Assembly (NCBI GenBank): GCA_023512835.1
Contig: JAKCVP010000387.1
Span: 62,001 to 126,000 of the forward strand
DNA: 64,000 nt
Origin: Taxillus chinensis
Lineage: Eukaryota > Streptophyta > Magnoliopsida > Santalales > Loranthaceae
Direction: 5' to 3'
Part shown: one piece after another, positions 59,962-64,000 of the stretch
Layout of the letters: every line of letters starts with the position of its first letter
Position numbering within the stretch: the stretch's first letter is position 1
Made by a program: the position numbers and the translations under genes
Notes under the pieces: generated by a model
Database searches by the model: none
Seen by the model: the letters and a program-made list of their open reading frames with translations, nothing else
What the model was told of the DNA's origin: nothing

Positions 59962-62900
59962 GCCTTACTGCAGCGCACAGCGCCATGGACCGCTCACCAT
60001 TCTCCCTTGACAAAGACGCCCACCCTCTGAATCACCTGAACGACGCAGATGCGCCCTCACTCCTCCAACACTCATCACTCTCGCCCAATTCTCCAGTCTC
60101 GCCCGATCCAGAGAGCTCAAGAAAGAGAAAGAGGCCGAAGCGAGAGCCCGATCAGAGGCATGTCTGCCACCACCCAGGATGCGGCAAGGCCTATTCGCGC
60201 GCTGAGCATCTTTGTCGACATCAGTTGAATCGTAAGCACTTCTCTTCCAGTCCGTCGCTCTATCTACCTAGGTATGCTGATAGCAGCACTAGATAAGCCG
60301 AAAGAAATTTTCCATTGCAAGTACTCGAATTGCGCCCGCACCTTTGTGAGGCAAGATCTCTGTATTCGCCATGAAGAGCGACACTCTCTTCGAGGTACTT
60401 TGGATGTTGTACCAGGCAAGCCTCCCGGCGCCTTTCGGACCACCTCCATTGCCACGCAGGCGCTATCTGACCTGCCCGTCTCTGGCGTAGATGTCAAACC
60501 GAAAGCCACCTCCGACTCAACCTCAGCTTCCGACGAGACGAGAGCTCCATCTTCTTCGTCCGTGGCGGCACCCTACGATTCCGGACCCTCGGTATCCCCC
60601 ACGGATCGGCGCTCGACCGACACGAGCCGAAGCGTGCGTGGCTCTAATGGCTCGCAGCAACGGACTGTAGATGTACCAGTTGACGTTGCAACGACATCCA
60701 ACGATAGATCTCACGCTCCAGCGAATCGGCAACTGCCACAAAGCTACATCAGCATGAGCGAAATGCGGCCACCTCTGCTGCAGAATACCTCCTGGGAGTC
60801 TCATGGGCCGCGTTCACCAGCCTGGTCAGATGCTTCTTCGCGGCCACCGGATATTGCGGGCCAAGTCTCAACATTGTCGACCAACGCCACCAGTCAAATC
60901 GACCTAAACCTGGCCATGTCTGCGCCGCTCGAACCGACCGCAGTTCAGAACCCAGTGGTAGATGTGGAAGTCGACAGATGGCTGTTCCCTGACGATACTA
61001 CCGCATGGCTCTTTGGCATGGAACAGGGCTTGGATCAGTCGCAGTATCCGTATGAGCAGAGTAGCTTCTTCAACACTTTCAATGGCGCTACCCTGAGCGA
61101 TGTGTCGGAGCTGTCGCCTTCCTTCTTGGGCGACACAGCCAGAGTGCCAACCCCCACGCAACCAGCTCAGTCGCCTCATCCAATGTCTTTGAGTGCGATC
61201 ATGGACTTTGAGCAGACGCCTGATTTGTTCCTCTCAGAAGAGAAAAGGCGGTCCCTGCTCAACATGATCGAGGCCAGGTGGGATGAGTCTGATGAGTGTC
61301 CTGGGATTCGACCGAAAGCCGAGCTACTGGCAGGAGACCAGACGCAACATTCCCACCCCCTCAGTTTAGAAATGCTGCAGACGTACCTCGCCTCATACTG
61401 GACTCATTTCCACCCTCAGGTCCCGCTCATACACAAACCGACGTTCGATCCGAACAATGCGCCAGAGCTCCTCGTTATCGCTATGCTTGTCCTTGGCGCT
61501 AGTACGCTGGACCGCATTCATGGCTACGAAGTAACCCAAATTTGCGCCGAGCTCGCAGCCTTTCTTGCGTGGCATCTTCGCTGGAGTCTCTTCAAGCACC
61601 AAGACTTTCGGCCTCCGGCAAAATTGTGGATATTCCAAGCTCTGATCTTGTTGGAATTCTACGAAAAGATGTACGCTACGAAACGTGTCATGCACGAGAG
61701 AGCTCATGTGCACCATGGCACGACTCTGACGCTCATGCGACGAGGCAGCTTCATGGTTGGGAAGCCCACCACCGACAGTGATTCCACCGCGCACGATGCG
61801 CCCATTTATGGAAACACACGGAAACCGCTCACACCCGCCGAGAAATGGTGGCATGACTGGGCCAGTAAAGAGGCCATTCGTCGCGCTGTTTTCGCCGCCT
61901 TTGTCATGGATACTATGCATGCCGTCATGTTTGGTCACGCTGCGCTGCTAGCCGTGCATGAGATGCGGGTGCCTCTACCTTGCGACGAGGCGTTGTGGCA
62001 CAACACCAATGCGTCCGAAGTAGCTCGGATAGAAGCAAGTCAACGAAGCAAAGATGAAAGACGACTCATGTTCCTGGAGTCCTTGAAGCAGACGCTCAAC
62101 GGCCAGCCTGTCCAGACAAACATCTTTGGCCGCCACATTCTAATTGCAGGATTACTCAGCGTGTCCTGGCACATGTCGCAGCGAGATCTGCAGATATCAT
62201 CACTGGGTGTAGCGCCCGCCATTGGCGGCGGCGAAGAGAAGTGGAAAATGTCCCTGAAGCGCGCCTTTGGCTTTTGGAAGCGCGACTTTGACGATTCACT
62301 CGAGGCGCCGGGGAGCACTACGTGCCATGGCGAAGAAGCCAATGTCTGCGAGCTGCGCATCGTCATGTATCACTTTGCTCACGTGGCGCTGTACACGGAC
62401 ATTGTCGACATACAGATCTTCTCCGGCTCGCCCGCGCAAGTTGGACGAAGAGTCAATCCGCAGGACCGACTGGCGGCCGAGCGGCGCATTCGCGAGATTT
62501 GGGCGCCGAGCCATCGCGCGCAGGAGGCGACGTATCATGCTCTGCAGTTCTTGCGCAAGGTGCTCACGCCAGAGGACGCCGATGCGCCTGAGCACGCGCC
62601 GGATGGCACAAACGGTAATCGCGCGCCTGGCCCGGCGGCAAAGTTTGATTACAGCGCGCGCGAGGACGATCTCTTGAATCGGCCGTGGATCTTGTTTTAC
62701 TGTGCGCTGCTGGTGTGGTGTTATGCGTATGCGCTCGAGGGGCCGCTTACATCACTTACGTACAATGTCAATCGCGTGAACAAGATTGCTGATATGCGGC
62801 TGTACTTGAGGCGGGTTGGTGGGATTGCCGCGCCGGAGGATCTGAAGCATGTGCCGAAGAAGAATCAGTGTATTGGGTTGATGATGACACTGCGGGATTT

Positions 62901-63021
62901 GTTCATGGATACGCGCTGGCACCTTTTGCATGAGGCTAGTCGGATCTTGGAGAATTGTATTGATATGCTGTTGGGGAAGGAGAGGATTGCTTTGCCGGCT
63001 GGCTTACCGCCTGGTCATTGA
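59958..63021 (+). CDS. C2H2 zinc-finger transcription factor with fungal-specific TF domain
   Basis: Nuclear regulator with two N-terminal C2H2 fingers. Exon 1 is 59958-60231 and exon 2 is 60293-63021, giving 1000 residues. The 61-nt intron (GTAAGC ... CTAG) falls between the two histidines-end of finger 1 and its linker, joining CHHPGCGKAYSRAEHLCRHQ...NH to KPKEIFHCKYSNCARTFVRQ. Finger 2 ends CIRHEERH. A basic patch RKRKRPKRE precedes finger 1. The middle is a Ser/Thr/Pro-rich linker. The fungal_trans domain begins near residue 465 (SLEMLQTYLASYWTHFHPQV, PLIHKPTFDPNNAPELLVIA) and includes a conserved basic-hydrophobic helix set (LLEFYEKMYATKRVMHERAH). Targets are unknown. Members with this finger-plus-domain layout regulate metabolism or development in moulds. 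Confidence 0.9.
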
Positions 63022-63428
63022 TGTGGACGTTTTGGTCGTGGGGCGTCTGTGTCTAATGGCCTTGTTGCGTGTTGTGGTGGTATGCCGTAGAGACAGGTAC
63101 TGTTGTTTACATAGTCGGTGTCCCTTGGGTATGTACCTAGATAAGCAGGAAACTTGTATCAGTGAGGTGAGAGTGGCAAGATAGAATATCTGAAGTAGGT
63201 ATCTATCTACCCATACAAAAGCTGTAAATGAAGAGCTGAATATACTGAAGCTACGCATATTGCACCTTTTATCTTGACGGCGTAAGGTCCAGTTTCTATC
63301 CTGCCCCTTTTCCGCGCCTGACAGTCAGCATATATGCAATTTTTCATTCTTGTCCATCTACATACATAGGTACCTAAGGTATATACCTATATACACAGAG
63401 GCCGCGCAAAGTAGCTCAACTTTTTAAA
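63022..63428. other. Convergent intergenic region (factor / BioA-type gene)
   Basis: 407 bases between two converging genes, with a cluster of TACCTA/TAGGTA motifs at 63131-63390. No gene is seen. Confidence 0.45.
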
Positions 63429-64000
63429 CTAAACATCCCCCAGCGCCTCAACAACACGCCCCTCGCACGCCCTAACATCACTCTCGCGCGCAGTCTGGCT
63501 AGTCATGAGATACAGCACATTGCCCAGCACCCGCGAATGAACATTCCACCCCTGTCCCCCCCGATCAAGCAACAGTCGATCACGCAGACCAACAGCAACA
63601 GTACTAGTGTACCCCCCACCCGCAGCATCACGAAGACTAATAGCCAGCACGCTGCCCAGCGCCCAGACACTATCGACTTTATCATTGCAGCTGAGATCAG
63701 TGACAAAGGCGCGGGACCACACGCTCCATATATCCGTGCGAGATGTCTCCGTGAGATTGGCGTTGCCGTCGCTGGCGTGGCGGGTAGAAGGCGCAGAGTC
63801 AATGTCTGATTTTGCGAGTAGAGTAGGCTTGCCATCTCTCAAGCCACCTAGTATGTCTTTGAACATGCCGCGGAGAGATAGACTCGCGCCGGCGCTCCAG
63901 TCGGATCTATACCCATCCCACGCCTGACCATCATGCAGCGCGCCGAGTTTGTCTAGACTTGTCAGCGCGACGGCGCAGCCGATCGGGTGCGCGGTGTAAC
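63429..64000 (-). CDS. DAPA aminotransferase (BioA/BioDA-type), C-terminal part
   Basis: The last 190 residues of a PLP-dependent class III aminotransferase in biotin synthesis, which makes 7,8-diaminopelargonate. The frame is open to the window edge and the 5' part is outside. Visible features are YTAHPIGCAVALTSLDKLGA near the start and VWALGSVLAISLRDAAGGGY, then GWNVHSRVLGNVLYLMTSQT at the end, the normal BioA C-terminus. In many fungi this domain is fused to dethiobiotin synthetase (BioD), but that part, if present, is not in the window. Other class III enzymes are the alternative; the NVHSRVLGNVLY end makes BioA most likely. The PLP lysine lies upstream and cannot be seen. Confidence 0.8.
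   Translation of the reverse strand, partial: YTAHPIGCAVALTSLDKLGALHDGQAWDGYRSDWSAGASLSLRGMFKDILGGLRDGKPTLLAKSDIDSAPSTRHASDGNANLTETSRTDIWSVWSRAFVTDLSCNDKVDSVWALGSVLAISLRDAAGGGYTSTVAVGLRDRLLLDRGGQGWNVHSRVLGNVLYLMTSQTARESDVRACEGRVVEALGDV

Noticed and set aside
1..64000. Transposons, CRISPR arrays, phage or plasmid features
   Set aside because: No transposase or reverse transcriptase motifs, no long terminal or inverted repeats and no spaced direct repeats were seen.

Overview
The window looks like a nuclear chromosome segment of a filamentous ascomycete (Pezizomycotina; I lean towards Dothideomycetes but cannot prove the class). The reasons are short spliceosomal introns, mostly 49-70 nt with GTRNGT donors and CTRAY-like branch sites, about one gene per 2.5 kb, separate promoters without operons, and proteins typical of mould fungi: the signalling mucin Msb2, the Csm1/Pcs1 monopolin subunit, a PREG/Pho80 cyclin, the C2H2-plus-fungal-domain transcription factor class, and a DAPA aminotransferase of the fungal BioDA type. 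I see no transposon, rRNA, convincing tRNA, CRISPR array or phage signature.

Layout. 0-9 kb: the 3' part of a PFS2-type WD40 polyadenylation factor (+), a six-exon STL1-like sugar transporter (+), pyrroline-5-carboxylate reductase (-), CTD-kinase subunit CTK3 (+) and mitoribosomal protein bL12m (-). 9-21 kb: a very long DUSP/USP deubiquitinase (-), a gene-poor block of about 3 kb, then the MSB2 mucin (+) with a long pyrimidine-rich leader and a probable 5'UTR intron. 22-28 kb: an iron-type alcohol dehydrogenase/maleylacetate reductase (-), a t6A dehydratase of the TCD family (-) and a small secreted GPI-like protein built from an internal duplication (-). 28-39 kb: a PRCC-like protein (+), a minisatellite with a small TATA-preceded ORF (-), an uncharacterised nuclear-type protein (-), an Xaa-Pro aminopeptidase with a possible mitochondrial leader (-), a PREG/Pho80 cyclin (-) and an uncharacterised membrane protein (-). 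39-52 kb: CSM1/PCS1 (+), an ABM-like small protein (-), VPS36 (-), mitochondrial DHODH (+), a THP3-like SAC3/GANP protein (+) and BEM1 (+). 52-64 kb: an OYE-family flavoprotein (-), a DUF1275 membrane protein (-), PDX1 (+), a C2H2 transcription factor (+) and the C-terminal part of a BioA-type aminotransferase (-), cut by the window end.

The genes do not form a metabolic or defence cluster. They are mainly housekeeping genes: mRNA 3'-end and transcription control (PFS2, CTK3, PRCC, THP3), mitochondria (bL12m, TCD, DHODH, PDX1), polarity and signalling (MSB2 and BEM1, both linked in yeasts to Cdc42/MAPK signalling), chromosome segregation (CSM1) and endosomal sorting (VPS36). Several sit in divergent pairs sharing a promoter (P5CR/CTK3, membrane protein/CSM1, VPS36/DHODH, DUF1275/PDX1). 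I found no clear new multi-gene system. The most unusual items are the Gly-Leu-rich motif repeated through the MSB2 mucin domain, the duplicated secreted protein whose two equivalent introns differ by 1 nt, the 30-bp in-frame minisatellite ORF, and an amber codon interrupting the apparent N-terminus of the deubiquitinase. All exon boundaries were placed by eye from splice signals and reading frame.
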